This document shows positions 41,438 through 53,384 of a DNA stretch of 64,000 nt, one piece after another. This DNA comes from Hemerocallis citrina (Eukaryota > Streptophyta > Magnoliopsida > Asparagales > Asphodelaceae), in contig CM030358.1 in assembly GCA_017893485.1 (NCBI GenBank), forward strand, positions 150,301,368-150,365,367, read 5' to 3'. Both the position numbers and the translations under genes were made by a program. The notes under the pieces are model-generated. The model saw only the letters and a list, made by a program, of their open reading frames with translations. It was not told the origin of the DNA and ran no database searches. Each line of letters starts with the position of its first letter. Position 1 is the stretch's first letter.

Positions 41438-41839
41438 ACTGAGCTTGATCAGCCTTTGAGGAGTAGTTTTACTGTTTTGATGGCTAGCGGAGTTGTATCG
41501 AATTCCAAGTGCAAGGTTTCGAATCTTTGCAGGGGGCAGTATGGCGATTTTTTAAGTTGGTTGCACTCTTAGTTGTTCTTGAGCTCTTCTGGTCATTCGG
41601 TGATTTTTATATATTTTTTTCGGAATATTTACTTAATTTTGCGAAGTGTCGGTTCGTCGTTCGGGGATTTTAATAAATGGTCCTAGGCAATAATTACTTA
41701 CTCGGGGGTTCAACAATATCTCCCCGACTTTATAATTATTTTCCAGGATTTTTAATTGATTTTTCCGAATTTTTAACCATTTTTTTCGCAATTTTTAAAT
41801 AAATAAAATGATTTTAATAAATAAAATACCGAATTATGG

Positions 41840-42800
41840 CGTGGTGCGATCTGGACCGTTGATCCTGAGCGAGCGCAAATTTTTGAAAGATCGGATGGAC
41901 CGAGTCGCTCGGCTGTAATTTCCTCGCTTTTGTGGGTCGGATGGGCACTTGCTCGGAATCCGAGCGAAGTGGCTCGGTTCTCCCCTCGCGCAAGTGGCTC
42001 GGATTGCCAGTCGCTCGGCTCGGAATTTCGAGCGACATGGAGCGATCTGAGCCGTTGGATCTTGGCATGAATCTTGAGGCAGGCACGGTTCCCAAGAAAA
42101 TACTATCTTGTCATTTGGTGGACGTGGCGCAATCTGGGTCGGCCATCATCTCATGCGTGAATTTCGTAATGATCCAACGGTCGGAGACGCTCGGCAGCGT
42201 TTTTCTTCACTTTCGAGGGTCGGATTGGCACTTGCTCGGAATCCGAGTGAAATGGCTCGGTTTTTCCCTCGCGCGAGTGGCTCGGATCGCTAGTCGCTCG
42301 GTTCGGAATTCCGAGCGACGTGGAGCGATCTGGACCATTGGATTGAGGCGCAAATCTCGAGGCAGACACGGTTCCCAAGAAAACATTATCTTATCGTTTA
42401 GTGGACGTGGCGCAATCTGTGCCGTCTGATCGGAATCTTACGCGAATCTTGAGGGAAAAGTCATTTTTCTCCATTTTGTAGCTCGGATTGGCACTTGCTC
42501 GGAATCCGAGCGAAATGGTTCGGTTTTTCCCTCGCGCGAGTGGCTCGGATTGCTAGTCGCTCGGCTCGGAATTCCGAGCGACGTGGAGCAATCTGGACCG
42601 TTGGATTGCGGCACAAATCTCGATGCTGGCTCAGTTCCCAAGAAAACACTATCTTGTCGCGTAGTGGTGCTGGCATGATCTGGGTCGTCCGATCGAAATC
42701 TTATGCGAATCTTGAGGGAAAAGTCGTTTTTCTCCATTTCGTAGCTCGGATTGGCACTTGCTCGGAATCCGAGCGAAATGGCTCGAATCGCCTGTCGCTC
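41840..42800. repeat. ~263-bp tandem repeats with palindromes, element B
   Basis: CACTTGCTCGGAATCCGAG recurs at 41945, 42229, 42492 and 42755 (spacing 284, 263, 263). Each unit also contains CTCGGAATTCCGAG, a perfect palindrome, and CTCGGAATCCGAG, a near-palindrome. Reading frames open across the array on both strands are repeat artefacts. Position is equivalent to the 66-bp array of A, though the sequence differs. Confidence 0.85.
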
Positions 42801-42966
42801 GGGCATTGGATCCGAAGTGCCGAGCTGTTTTACTTGGGTCGAAACGTCGCTCCTTTTCCCAACAGTTGCGGCTCTCCTTTACTTAGTCGTTTGGGCTTTT
42901 GTAACGCTTCAAAAGAGGCCCAAGAGTCGCGCCCTTACGTTATAAAGCCCAAGAGACGTCTTTTTA

Positions 42967-42973
42967 CTATAAG
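42967..42973 (+). promoter_or_regulatory. TATA-like box of antisense gene, element B
   Basis: CTATAAG followed by a pyrimidine-rich run (CCCCTCAACACTTCACC), mirroring 10604-10610 in element A. 197 bp upstream of the first in-frame ATG at 43164. Confidence 0.5.
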
Positions 42974-43163
42974 TTTTTACCCCCTCAACACTTCACCTCA
43001 TTTCTCACTTTCACTTTCTCACTCTTGGTTTTTACTTCTTTAGCGAAGTTTTTAGCTCTCGAGTGGCGCTGCTAGCTGTCGCGGCAAGGCGTTTGAAGCT
43101 CCGGTGATCTTTTCCGGCCGCACTAGTCACTTCAAGGTCAGTCCCTCTCCCCATCTTTGTAGA

Positions 43164-45390
43164 ATGGTTTAGATTTCTTCCGCGGATGAGACCCCCTCCT
43201 CGGACCGAGGTGTCAGCCGAGCGGCCAATCCGAGCAAGGGTAAAGGGAAGGAGATTGTGGAGCCGACCGAAGAGACAAGGGTCAGGCCGAGTACAGATGT
43301 GGAGGTCGCCGAGCCTCTTCAGGAGGTAGTGGTCCGGTCCAACAAGGGCAAGGGGGTGGAGACGATAATCGAGCACCCGAAGACTGCAGGGGAGTTGGGT
43401 CGGCATCTGAACACTCTGTCGAGCGTCGGCGGTGTGCGGAGCTATTCCGGAGAACTGTTGGAGAAGGTGATGTAGGGCACCGCCAAGTCGACCGAGGAGA
43501 ACGAGCCGAGGGAAACCTCCGAGGTGGATCAGATCTCTTCGGTGCTGACCGAGGCGAATTTGCATCGGATCCGGAGCGGGTTCCAAATCCCCACGGAGTA
43601 TGGGCTCCTTCTCCCTGGCCCCGGCTTCCGAGCGTGCACCTCGTCCTCGGCCAATATATGTGTTTTCCCTGCCGACTCCCTGAATGCCGGACTTCGGCTA
43701 CCGCTGCACCCTTTCGTGGTCGAGGTGCTGCAGTGGTACGTTTTGTGTCCGGCTCAGCTAATGCCGAATACCTGGCGACACGTCATGGCGTTCGTCCTTC
43801 AATGCCAGGAGTTCGGCGCTCAGCCCAACATGTTCATCCTTCGGAGTCTTTACCGTCCTTGCCAACCAAGCAAGAATGAGCAGAGGTACTACCTCTCGCC
43901 GAGGAAGGGTGTGAAGCTGATCGAGAACCCGGACTCGATCAAGCATTGGAAGGAAAAGTACTTCCTCGTCCGAGCTCCCGAGCCATGGCTGATCCCGACG
44001 GTGTGGTCGAGGGACGGTCTTCCGAAGCGGGCGAAGAAAGAGCCCGTGCTCAGCAATGAGGAGGCGGAAGTTGTGGAGAAGTTGCTCGGTCTTTCGACCC
44101 TCAGTTGGAAAGACATCACCGAGGAGGCGTTATTCCGAGGGGGTCTCAGTCCGATCGACCCTAGTATGCCTCTCCTTTTCTTATTTTGTCTTTGAAGTTT
44201 TGGAAAATTTTTCTAACTTTTTTCACTCGGTTTGTGCAGGTTCTCCCGGCATGGACTACAAAGGACTGATGGCTAAGGCCCGAGCGGCTAGGGAGCAGGA
44301 GACGAGGAAGAGAAAGAGGACCGTGTTCGGACCCCAAGGCGGCCGAGCGCCCAAGATACCCTCGGTTTCTCCGACCCCTGAGCGTCAGGTTGTCGAGCTG
44401 GTCGAGCCCGATCAGGGCCTCGTCGTGCCGACCGTCCCTCCTACCTCGGATGCGCCGACCCCAACGGCGCGAATGGACGCTCCAGGGTCTTCGGGCGGAG
44501 CATTCAACATCAGCGCGTTGCTGGCTCTCGACGTCCCGTCCCTCACTGCCGAGGCGGAGGCAATCCTGACCGAGGAGCACAAGCGCATCTTCATCCCTGA
44601 CTGGTGGGTCATGAAGGTCGACGGGTTCTTAGGGGACGGTAACATTTGCATGCAGGCGGTGAAGCACCTGCCGACCCCTAAAGACCGAGCGGTGCTCAAG
44701 GCAGGTGAAGTTGGGGACGCCGCAATGCAGATCGCTCGGAACACCATGTCGGTAAGTAGTCGAGTACTTTCTTCAAATTTTTTCTAAGATTTTGCGCTCG
44801 TGCTTGACTATTTCTTGTACTGCTTGTAGACCCTTTGCCACTTCAACTATCTGCTCGAGGAGTTCGCGAGCAAGGAAAAAGAGATGACCGTTCTGAATGA
44901 TCGGGAAAGGTCGGAGCAGTCCAAGGCGGTGAAGCAGCTGGAGGCCGAACAGTTGCGTTCTACTTCGCTTGAGGCCGAGGTCGCCGGCTTAAAGGCTCAG
45001 CTCGCCGCCAAGGCTTCCAAGGTCGAGGCCCTTGAAAAGGATAGGGCTTGGCTCGAAGGAGAGCTGTCTCAGGCTCGGAAGGCGTCGGAGGAGGCCCTGA
45101 GCGAACAAGTGTCGAAGGTGGCGGCCGTAGAGAAAGCAGTTCGGGACGAGGCCGAGGCTCACATGTTGACGAACATGGAAGAGGCGTACGGCCGAGCCCT
45201 GAAGCATATCGTTGCTCGGAACCCCAGGTTCGACGTCTCGTCCTATTACTTCTACGACTCCGTGGAGGGTGAGGAAGAGCTGCCCTTGGCCGCGCTTGCT
45301 TCGAGGCCGGAGGGTGAAGACTCCGAGGGCGAGGGTGGTGCTGCGCGTGCGATTGTTGCTGTGCCGACCGATGATGAGGTCGACCCTTAA
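43164..45390 (+). CDS. Antisense spliced gene aORF1 of element B (gypsy-type 'transposase 28'-like)
   Basis: Three exons antisense to gag-pol: 43164-44163, intron 44164-44239, 44240-44751, intron 44752-44829, 44830-45390. Both introns are GT-AG and keep phase; about 690 codons in all. Exon 1 carries the domain with LLLPGPG, RLPLHPF, VLQWY, LMPNTWR, YYLSPR, NPDSIKHW and PWLIP, matching element A and the family I know as 'putative gypsy type transposon'. Exon 2 has a basic KRKR patch and EEHKRIFIPDWWVMKVDGF. Exon 3 is an Ala/Glu-rich coiled coil ending in an acidic tail. Two in-frame TAG stops in exon 1 (43170-43172, 43473-43475) disrupt the full reading; an ORF 43524-45390 downstream of them is clean. 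Not gag, pol or envelope; role unknown. Confidence 0.72.
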
Positions 45391-45590
45391 TTTGTCGCCT
45401 CTTCTCCCTCTCTTTTTCTTCTGTAATGCCTAACCGCGGACTGGCCATCGCTTTTTATAAACTTTTGACTTTCAATGAAAACGGTGGTGTTTTGGCTGAA
45501 TATTACGAAATTTTTGCAAAGTGTTCAACTCTTTTTGCTCGGATTGTGTCTTCAAGTGTCGAAGACTTCTTTTGATTTTTCTCCGCTTTT

Positions 45591-46433
45591 CAGGTCGAGT
45601 TGGGTCTGATTACTGAGGTCTCCTATCTCCGTACTGAATTGGAGAAAACGAAGGATGCTCTTTCTCGTAATCGGGACAAAGCGTTTTATGACTTCTTGAA
45701 ATTGGAGGACATCAAAGCAACGGCGAGAGGGTATTTAAGCGAGTTGAGGCAACTGCGGAAGCGATCTCGAGAGACTCGTCTCGAAGGCGAGATAGAGTTG
45801 ATCCGTAAGGCGCTCTTTGATGTCGACCAAAAGAATAGTGAGCTACTGGCGGAGATTCATCACTTGGAGGTAACGGTGAAAGAGCACTCGGCGGAGGAAG
45901 AGGAGTTAGCTTCAAAGGTGGGGAAGTTGATGTCTGAGCGCGATGAGTTGACGACAAGAATTGACAAACTGAGGAGGATCACGATCGACAGGGGTATCGA
46001 AGTGACTCATTTCCATCGTATCGTAGCTGATAGCACTAACGTCGCAGGCTCATCTAAACTTCTCCGTTTCAAAGCATCGGCAGAGGGCGATATTCTGAAA
46101 GATAGGATCGTCGAGCTAGAGGAGGAGATTGCAACGCTGAAACCTCAGCCCGTAAGGACCAACGTTCGTAGTACGTCGTGTACTCGCGAAGAAAGCGAAA
46201 AAGGAATCTCGTTCTATGAACTTGCAACTCGTTTGCCTGTCGTTAGGCGGAGCCCAGCTGACGCTCAGAGTGGTGTAGCTGTTTTGTCTAGTGGCGCCTC
46301 GGTTGGGGCCACAGCTAGAATTAGCGGCGAAGGGGGTTCTCGCTTCGCTGGTTTAGAGTCGAGCTCAGAGGTGAGGCGACGCCGCCCTCGCGTGTCTCTG
46401 AACCGAAGCGTTCCCCTTCCAAAGAAGTGCTAG
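45591..46433 (+). CDS. Antisense ORF aORF2 of element B (coiled coil with FYELATRLP motif)
   Basis: About 280 codons, intact. The frame opens just after an acceptor-like CGCTTTTCAG ending near 45594 and has no convincing early ATG, so it is probably a downstream exon or has an unseen leader exon. Residues ~1-175 are a heptad coiled coil (RTELEKTKDAL, EEEELASKVGKLM). Residues ~195-260 hold TSCTREESEKGISFYELATRLP, with ADAQSG, shared with element A; the C-terminus is Arg-rich (VRRRRPRVSLNRS). It could join aORF1 by alternative splicing or be a second gene. No known function. Confidence 0.6.
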   Translation, partial: QVELGLITEVSYLRTELEKTKDALSRNRDKAFYDFLKLEDIKATARGYLSELRQLRKRSRETRLEGEIELIRKALFDVDQKNSELLAEIHHLEVTVKEHSAEEEELASKVGKLMSERDELTTRIDKLRRITIDRGIEVTHFHRIVADSTNVAGSSKLLRFKASAEGDILKDRIVELEEEIATLKPQPVRTNVRSTSCTREESEKGISFYELATRLPVVRRSPADAQSGVAVLSSGASVGATARISGEGGSRFAGLESSSEVRRRRPRVSLNRSVPLPKKC

Positions 46434-46599
46434 ACAAGTTGTATTATGCTCTTCAAGTTATTGTAAAAACCCTGTTGTACTGTCAATCCTGTTTGGTCTC
46501 TTAATAAAAGAGTTTGTTTTGCTTCTGATGTTCGAATGCTGTGTTAGCTGTTTATTAGTTTAAGTATAACCCCTCCAACTTTTGACAACTACTCAAAAT

Positions 46600-47395
46600 C
46601 AGAAGCAAATTTTCCTTCATATGGGCGACCCACTCCTAGCTCGCTTTAAGAGCGAGCTTTGCGGAGCTAAGTCGAACCAAGTGTTGGACTCCGAACTCGT
46701 CGTTAGAGTTTGTTCAACGGTTGTGGGAGCAATTCCGAATAGCGACCCACTCCTAGCTTGCTTAAGAGCGAGCTTGCAGAGCGAAATCGAACCAAGTGTT
46801 GGACTCCGAACTCGTCGTTAGAGTTTGTTCAACGGTTGTGGGAGCAATTCAGAATGGCGACCCACTCCTAGCTTGCTTAAGAGCGAGCCTGCGGAGCGGA
46901 ATCGAACCAAGTGTTGGACTCCGAACTCGTCGTTAGAGTTTGTTCAACGGTTGTGGGAGCAATTCCGAATGGCGACCCACTCCTAGCTTGCTTAAGAGCG
47001 AGTTTGCGGAGCGGAATCGAACCAAGTGTTGGACTCCGAACTCGTCGTTAGAGTTTGTTTAACGGTTGTGGGAGCAATTCCGAATGGCGACCCACTCCTA
47101 GCTTGCTTAAGAACGAGCTTGCGGAGCGGAATCGAACCAAGTGTTGGACTCCGAACTCGTCGTTAGAGTTTGTTCAACGGTTGTGGGAGCAATTCTGAAT
47201 AGCTACCCACTCCTAGCTTGCTTAAGAGCGAGCTTGCGTAGCAGAATCGAACCAAATATTGGACTCCGAACTCGTCGTTAGAGTTTGTTCAACGGTTGTG
47301 GGAGCAATTCCGAATGACGACCCACTCCTAGCTTGCTTAAGAGTGAGCTTGCAGAGCGGAATCGAACCAAGTGTTGGACTCCGAACTCGTCATTT
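46600..47395. repeat. 115-bp tandem repeat array, element B
   Basis: GGACTCCGAACTCG starts at 46686, 46801, 46916, 47031, 47146, 47261 and 47376, exactly 115 bp apart. Units share GTTGTGGGAGCAATTCCGAA and the AACCAAGTGTTGGACT core with the 116-bp array of element A. Located between integrase and the antisense genes, i.e. in the 3' untranslated region of the sense RNA. Confidence 0.95.
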
Positions 47396-47570
47396 GGGTG
47401 AAGAGTAAAAGTAGAGAGATGCAAACAATTTTACAAGTAAAATATGAAAAAACTTTCTTTATTGATAACTAATGGTTGGCTGCTTCTAAGTTGCGAGCTG
47501 TTATTACATGAGAGAAATAAAGGAAAAAATACAAGTAATAGGAGAGGAACGGTTAGACATCCCAGAATAC

Positions 47571-48920
47571 TTAGAGAGGCGTCAATGCTCTCTTTTGGTA
47601 TTTTAAAAGATGGTCGGTATTCCAGGTCCTGGGGATCTCTCTGCCTTCGAGGTCTTCTAGTCTATATGTCCCAGGCCGAACTACTTTGGCGATCTTGTAG
47701 GATCCCTCCCAATTTGGAGCCAGTTTACTCTTTTGACCAGGAAAAGAGATCGCTAACTTTCTGAGGACCAAATCCCCTTCTTTGAGGTCGGTAGGACGGA
47801 CTCTCTTATTGTATGCCAACTCGATCCTTCTTCGGTAACTTTGTTGATGAATGGCAGCTCTTTCACGGATCTCATCGATCAAGTCTAGATTTGCTCGGAG
47901 CTCCCTGACATTTTGTTCTTCTTCATAAGCCATTAGACGAGGAGAGGGTATACCAACTTCTAGGGGGATCATAGCTTCGGACCCATAGGTGAGATTGAAT
48001 GGGGACTCTCCTGTGGGGGTCCGTTTTGTGGTGCGGTAGTTCCACAGCACGTTGGGGAGCTGATCGACCCATAAGCCTTTAGAGCATTTATCCAACCTCA
48101 TCTTAATACCAGAGAGGATTTGTCGGTTAGCATTCTCCACTTGGCCATTCGACTGTGGATGGGAGACGGAGGAGAAACGTTGTTGGATGGCGAGGTCTCC
48201 ATATAGAGCTCAGAAGGCAGCCCCGGAAAACTGGGTTCCGTTGTCTGTTATGAGGACTCGAGGGACACCGAATTGGCAGATTACGTTCTTCCAGAAGAAC
48301 TAAAGTACTATGTTCTCGGTGATTGTGGCCAAGGGCTCGGCCTCTATCCACTTTGAGAAGTAGTCGATTACCACGACTAAGAATTTGAACTGGCCGGGAG
48401 CTAGTGGGAATGGCCCTAGTAAATTCATTCCCCACATTGCGAAAGGGATAGGACTTGATAGGGAAGTGAGTGGAGCTTGTGGGAGGCGACGGATGTTGGA
48501 GTACTTCTGACAAGAGCTGCATTGCCAAACATGCCGTTCGGCATCTTGTAGGAGAGTGGGCCAGAAATATCCGTAATTCAACACTTTGTGGGCTAGGGAT
48601 CTGGACCTTGAATGTGCCCCGCCGACGCCTTCGTGAAGTTCTTGCAGGGCGTAGTCGGCTTGTTCTGGGGAGAGGCATCTCAAATAAGGCCTGCCATCTA
48701 CTTGTGTGAAGGAGCGCTTATATAGGATGCCCTCGATAAGTGTGTATCGCTTTGCTCGGGTTCTCACTCGGCGAGCTTCCTTAGGATCTTCGGGGAGGAG
48801 TCCATCCCTCAGGAACTCAACGAGGGGTTTCATCCAATTATCTTGAAGCAGGACAGGTAGAGACTCCATAGAATCAGAAGTTTCGTCTTCTATACTCGGC
48901 TTCGGGAGCACCTCAATCAA
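47571..48920 (-). pseudogene. Integrase of element B, broken
   Basis: Minus strand. 48920-48300 holds the HHCC zinc module (HEGVGGAH, NYGYFWPTLL, CSSCQKYS) and the start of the catalytic core (VIDYFSKWIEAEP, first Asp). A stop at 48300 and another near 48210 interrupt the core, which includes ITDNG (second Asp). 48140-47571 (189 aa) continues with VENANRQ (catalytic Glu), WNYRTTKRTPTGESPF and the C-terminal NWEGSYKIAKV module, ending at 47571. Inserts cDNA into the genome in active relatives; inactive here. Confidence 0.88.
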
Positions 48921-49001
48921 GACGGTCTGCTCGAGACCTTGGAGGGAGGAGGAGGCTAGCTTGGAGAGGGCAACGGCCTAGGAATTCTCTCCTCGGGGGA
49001 T

Positions 49002-50920
49002 TCACTGGATGAGAGCTTCTTTAAATAGGGCCATGAGATTCCTGACCTTGGCTAGGTACTTAACCATTCGGTCATCCCGTGCCTCATACTCGCCTAGCAC
49101 CTGATTTACGACCAGCTGAGAGTCGCTAAAGATCCGGAGGCGCTGCGCCCCTGCATTGCGAGCCATTCCGAGACCGGCTATGAGTGCCTCATATTTTGCT
49201 TCATTGTTCGAGGCCTTGAAGTTGATGCGGAGGGAGTATTGGAGGATGAAATCATCTGGGCCGGCCAGAATGACCCCGGCTCCACTTCCCTCGTTACAAG
49301 AGGACCCATCCACATAAACCGACCAGACAGGTGGTCCCTTCATTGCTTGGCTGAACTCGGGGATGGTACTTTCGACTATGAATTCTGCTAAGGCCTGAGC
49401 CTTGATCGCGGTCCGAGGCTGATACGTTATATCATGCTGGCTCAGCTCGATAAACCACTTCATAAGGCGACCTGAGGTCTCTGGCTTGTGGAGAACTTGC
49501 TTCAGCGGTTGGTTGGTAAGAACAACTACCGAATGGGACTGAAAATATGGGCGAAGCTTCCTTGCGGCCATGACTAGGGCATATGCCATCTTCTCTATCC
49601 TCGGATAGCGGAGCTCGGCATCCCGAAGTACCTTGCTCACGTAATAGATGGGCTTTTGGGTCTTATCTTCTTTCCTCACGAGAACGGCGCTGAGGGTCTG
49701 CTCGGAGGCTGCTAGGTAGAGGGGTTCTCCAGGAATTGGTTTGCTGAGGAGAAGAGGGTTGACTAGGTAAGCCTTGAGCTGGTCGAATGAATCCTGTTGC
49801 TGCTGACCCCACTCGAAGCCTTTAGCTCCCCTGAGAGCCTTGAAGAAGGGAAGGCACTTCTCCCCTGGTTTGGAAAGGAAACGCCTTATGGCTGCCAGGC
49901 GACCCGTTAGCCTTTGAACCTCTTTGACATTCTTCGGGGGAGCCATGTCCAATATGGCCTTGATCTTCTCGGGGTTCGCTTCGATTCCTCTTTGGCGGAC
50001 CATAAAGCCTAGGAATTTTCCTGACGAGACTCCGAACGCACATTTGTTCGGATTGAGCCCCATATTGTGTTTCCTGAGTACGTCGAATGCCTTTTGCAGA
50101 TCGACCACATGATCCGCCCCGTGGATGCTCTTTACAAACATATCATCAACATATACCTCCATATTTCAGCCGATCTGAGCTTGGAAAATCTTATTGACGA
50201 GGCGTTGATATGTGGCACCTGCATTCTTTAAATTGAAGGGCATTACCCTGGGAGGAACATACGAATCTGACTGTAGCATGAGAAGGCGTCCATGAAGCTG
50301 TGGAGTTCATGGCCCGAAGTGGCGTCAATCAAAGTGTCGATGCTTGGAAGAGAGAAGGGGTCTTTGGGGCATGCCTTGTTGAGGTCGGTAAAGTCGATAC
50401 AAATCCTCCAGGTCCCATTAGACTTTTTCACCATCACTACATTCGACAGCCATTCGGGATAGTTTACCTCGTGTATGAACCGGGCCTTCAAGAGCTTGTC
50501 CACCTCCTCTTTTATAGCTAGCTGGCTCTCGGAGGCGAACTTGCGCCTCTTCTGTTGGACCGGTTTGGACCCCGGAGCAACGCTGAGGTGGTGGACCAAG
50601 AGCTCTTCGAAAATTCCGGGCATGTCTGCAGCTGACCAAGCAAAGAGGTCTCGGTTCTTTCGGATGCACTGGACTATATTGGAGCATAGGGCGGATGGGA
50701 GGGTCTTGCTAACAAAGAACTTTCGGCTTGGATCCTGCTCTGAGAAGAGCACTTCCTCCAACTCATCCACCGGCTCGGATGTTGGTCGGGTAGCATCTTG
50801 GGGGATTTCCAGTGTTTCGAGGGAGAGGACTGGACCGAGGGTAGAGGTCATGTAGCACTTTCGGGCCGTTTCTTGATTGCCTTTTACTTCCCCTACTCCT
50901 GCCCGAGTGGGAAACTTCAT
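49002..50920 (-). pseudogene. Reverse transcriptase and dual RNase H of element B, broken
   Basis: Minus strand. 50920-50243 encodes the protease-RT linker and RT fingers/palm (WLSNVVMVKK, RICIDFTDLNKACPKDPF). Near 50245 a deletion of about 50 bp removes the segment before IMSFGLKNSGAT and shifts the frame. A TGA at about 50163-50165 follows. 50162-49002 (386 aa) continues with the catalytic YVDDM, gypsy RNase H (LAASEQTLSAVLV, LTNQPLKQVL) and the extra RNase H (VYVDGSSCNEGSGAGV, NNEAKYEALIAGLGMA, FSDSQLVVNQV). It ends at a TGA replacing an Arg codon. Confidence 0.9.
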
Positions 50921-53019
50921 CTTGAGGTATAGGCGGAAGGAATGGCTTCAAGAGCTGCTAAGCCGGGGCGACCCAAAATGACATTGTAAGTTGCGGGGAC
51001 ATCTACGACCATAAAGTTCATCGACTCCGTTCGGGTAGTAGGAGTTTTGCCAGCGGTTACGTCGAGGGTGATCACCCCTTCAATAGTCACTGGCACTCCT
51101 GTGAACCCATGGAGCATGTAGCCGGCGGGTTTGAGTCTGTCTCGTGATAGCTTAAGGCCTTTGAAAGCGGCGAGGAAGAGGATGTTAACGGAGCTGCCAT
51201 TGTCCACTAGGATCCTCTCCACCTTGAAGTTCGCCATATGGAGATTGATGACAAGTGCGTCACAATGTGGGGTTCGGACACCCTCGAGGTCTTCATCTGA
51301 GAATGTGATGGGCACTCCGAGGCCTTTAGGAGGAGGGGTGGCACGAACTGAATTGACTTCCCTTATAAATGCCTTTCGAGAGGAGTTGGAGGAGCCCCCC
51401 ATTGGGCCCCCATGAATGAGGTGTAGGACACGCTCCTCTTCGAAGTCGGGTGTTTCATCGCGTTCAGGACGCTTGTTAGCCCCCCGAGGCGGGGGAGGAA
51501 GATCGGCTCGGTCCTTTCTCACGAACCTGATCAGCTGCCCCCTCTGGATGAGGGCTTCTATCTTGTTCTTCAGGGCCCGACAATCATTGGTGTCGTGGCC
51601 ATGGTCCCGGTGATAGCGACACCACTTCTCTTTATCCCTCTTCTTGTCAGGGGTGTTCATTTTAGGTGCAGGTGGTATCACCCCCTCCTTCTCAACCTCT
51701 ATGAGAATTGTGGAGATGTTGGCGTTAAGGGGAGTAAACTTTTCAAATCTGGGAGGAGGTCGGCGCTGGCCGCCATTATCCTTCTGGAGCTTCTTGGCCC
51801 CTTCCTCTTCTGTTCCCTTTCTCTTAGACCCAGAGGAAGACCCCTCCAAGTTGGGGCGGTGCTCAGCTTCTTCGGCCCGAATATACTTTTCGCTCCGGAG
51901 GAGGAGGTCAGAGAAGTTCTGTGGGGGCTTCTTGGCGAGGGAGGAGCAGAGGCTGGAGTTGAGGACATTGGATTGAAATGCTGCTGCAGTGACCGATTGG
52001 TCGAGGGATGCTATGGACCTGGCTTCCGTTGTGAACCTTTTCACATAGTCTCTGAGCTTCTCACCCTTCTTCTGGTTGAGGTAGAGTAGCGAAATGCTGG
52101 TTTTCTCAGTTCGGCGGCTACTCACGAAGTGGGTGATGAAGAGGGTCTCAAATTGCTCGAAGGAGAATATTGAGGATGGGGCAAGGCGAGAGTACCATTC
52201 TCGAGCCGGGCCCTTGAGAGTTGCGGGGAAGGTCTTGCATGGCAGAGCATCGGAAGCTTGATGGATGAGCATGAGGGTCTTGAAGCTTTCGATGTGATCG
52301 ACGGGGTTAGTCTCCCCGGAATAAGTCTCGAATTGAGGAGGTTTAAAGCCAATTGGAACGGGCGCATCCATTATGGTTCGGGAAAAAGGAGGTCGACTAG
52401 GGCGAAGGGTCCGTCCTTCCTCTAAGCTCTTCTTCTCGGTCTAACTGACCCAAGCGCCTCTCCATTTCGTGGAGACGGCGGTAGACAGCGTCATCCCTTC
52501 GACGGTAATCGACCGAGCCTCTAGACTCGTCTTCGTATGAGGGAGAGCGGGGGCTACGACGACGGTAGCTCTTGGAGCGGCGAGGACTTGGAATGTGTCG
52601 GGGGTTGTAGGAGCTGGGGGAGGAGTTAGGGACCGTCAACGAGGACTTCGGACTGGAGGAGGAGTAGGAATCCTTGGGACATTGGTGTTGTTGGGACGGA
52701 GATTGAGAGCTTGTAGGATGGTTGCTTGGAACTGCTGGAACTCGGCATGGGTGATGGGTGCCTCATCGTTCCTTGGATGTTGCCGACCGGCAGGGAAATG
52801 GGATCTTCTCCTGTGATGCTCGGGGGACTCTCTCCGCCCCCTTCGGGTAGGAGACCTTCTGTAGTCTCGACGGTGAGGAGATCGTTCATCCGGATGTTGT
52901 TGGCGGGAGGCTCCCTCTCGGGCCCGCTTTTCATCCAGACGGCGGTGAAGATCCTCATCCTTCTGCCGATTGAGGATGGTATTGCGAAGGTCGGAAGCTT
53001 GGAGATTGTGGGAGGCCAT
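50917..53019 (-). pseudogene. Gag-protease of element B
   Basis: Minus strand. The N-terminal Arg/Ser/Pro-rich part starts at 53019 (MASHNLQASDLRNTI). Two compensating frame changes lie around 52640 and 52390. The main ORF 52371-50917 (484 aa) has the gag domain (HIESFKTLML, TLKGPAREWYSRL, FVSSRRTEKTS, YVKRFTTEA), a Tat zinc knuckle CRYHRDHGHDTNDC, and the protease centre ILVDNGSSVNIL at ~400. A frameshift at ~50917 separates it from reverse transcriptase. This is the best-preserved sense ORF of the element. Confidence 0.88.
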
Positions 53020-53271
53020 AGAATCCGAATAGGCATTGTGGATTGAGACGTGGTCCCGATGGAGAGGTTGTTTCTGCGGGTTGGGACGCGAGACCCCTGC
53101 ACCGGCATTTTGAGGATCGGGGGACCCTTAGGAGGTTGTTGATTTTGAAGAGGAGGTTGGTCCTCGGCTTGAGGCGGAAGTTGCCCTGAGCGGGTTGGAT
53201 GGGGACTTCCTGTTGTTGATCGGGGTTGGGTCCACGGTTGGACCCTCTGGATCTTACTTTCCTAGGAGGCA

Positions 53272-53345
53272 AGGCTGGAGAAGATCTGACCAACGGGAAG
53301 AGGGAAGGCAAGGCTGGAGAAGATCTGACCAACGGGAAGAGGGAA
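53272..53345. repeat. Short direct duplication in element B leader
   Basis: GCAAGGCTGGAGAAGATCTG followed by ACCAACGGGAAGAGGGAAG occurs twice in tandem (period about 38 bp), near the gag start side of the leader. The GA-rich strand runs from plus; the other strand's frame 53332-52955 reads across it and is not supported as a gene. Confidence 0.7.
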
Positions 53346-53363
53346 GGCTGCTATTCTTGGTGA

Positions 53364-53382
53364 TTCCCACAGACGGCGCCAA
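53364..53382 (-). other. Primer-binding site of element B
   Basis: Minus strand TTGGCGCCGTCTGTGGGAA, two bases inside the 5' LTR, identical to element A at 24400-24418. Confidence 0.87.
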
Positions 53383-53384
53383 TC

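Noticed and set aside
41814..43043. ORFs on both strands upstream of the antisense gene in element B
   Set aside because: They run through the ~263-bp tandem repeats and show repeat periodicity only.
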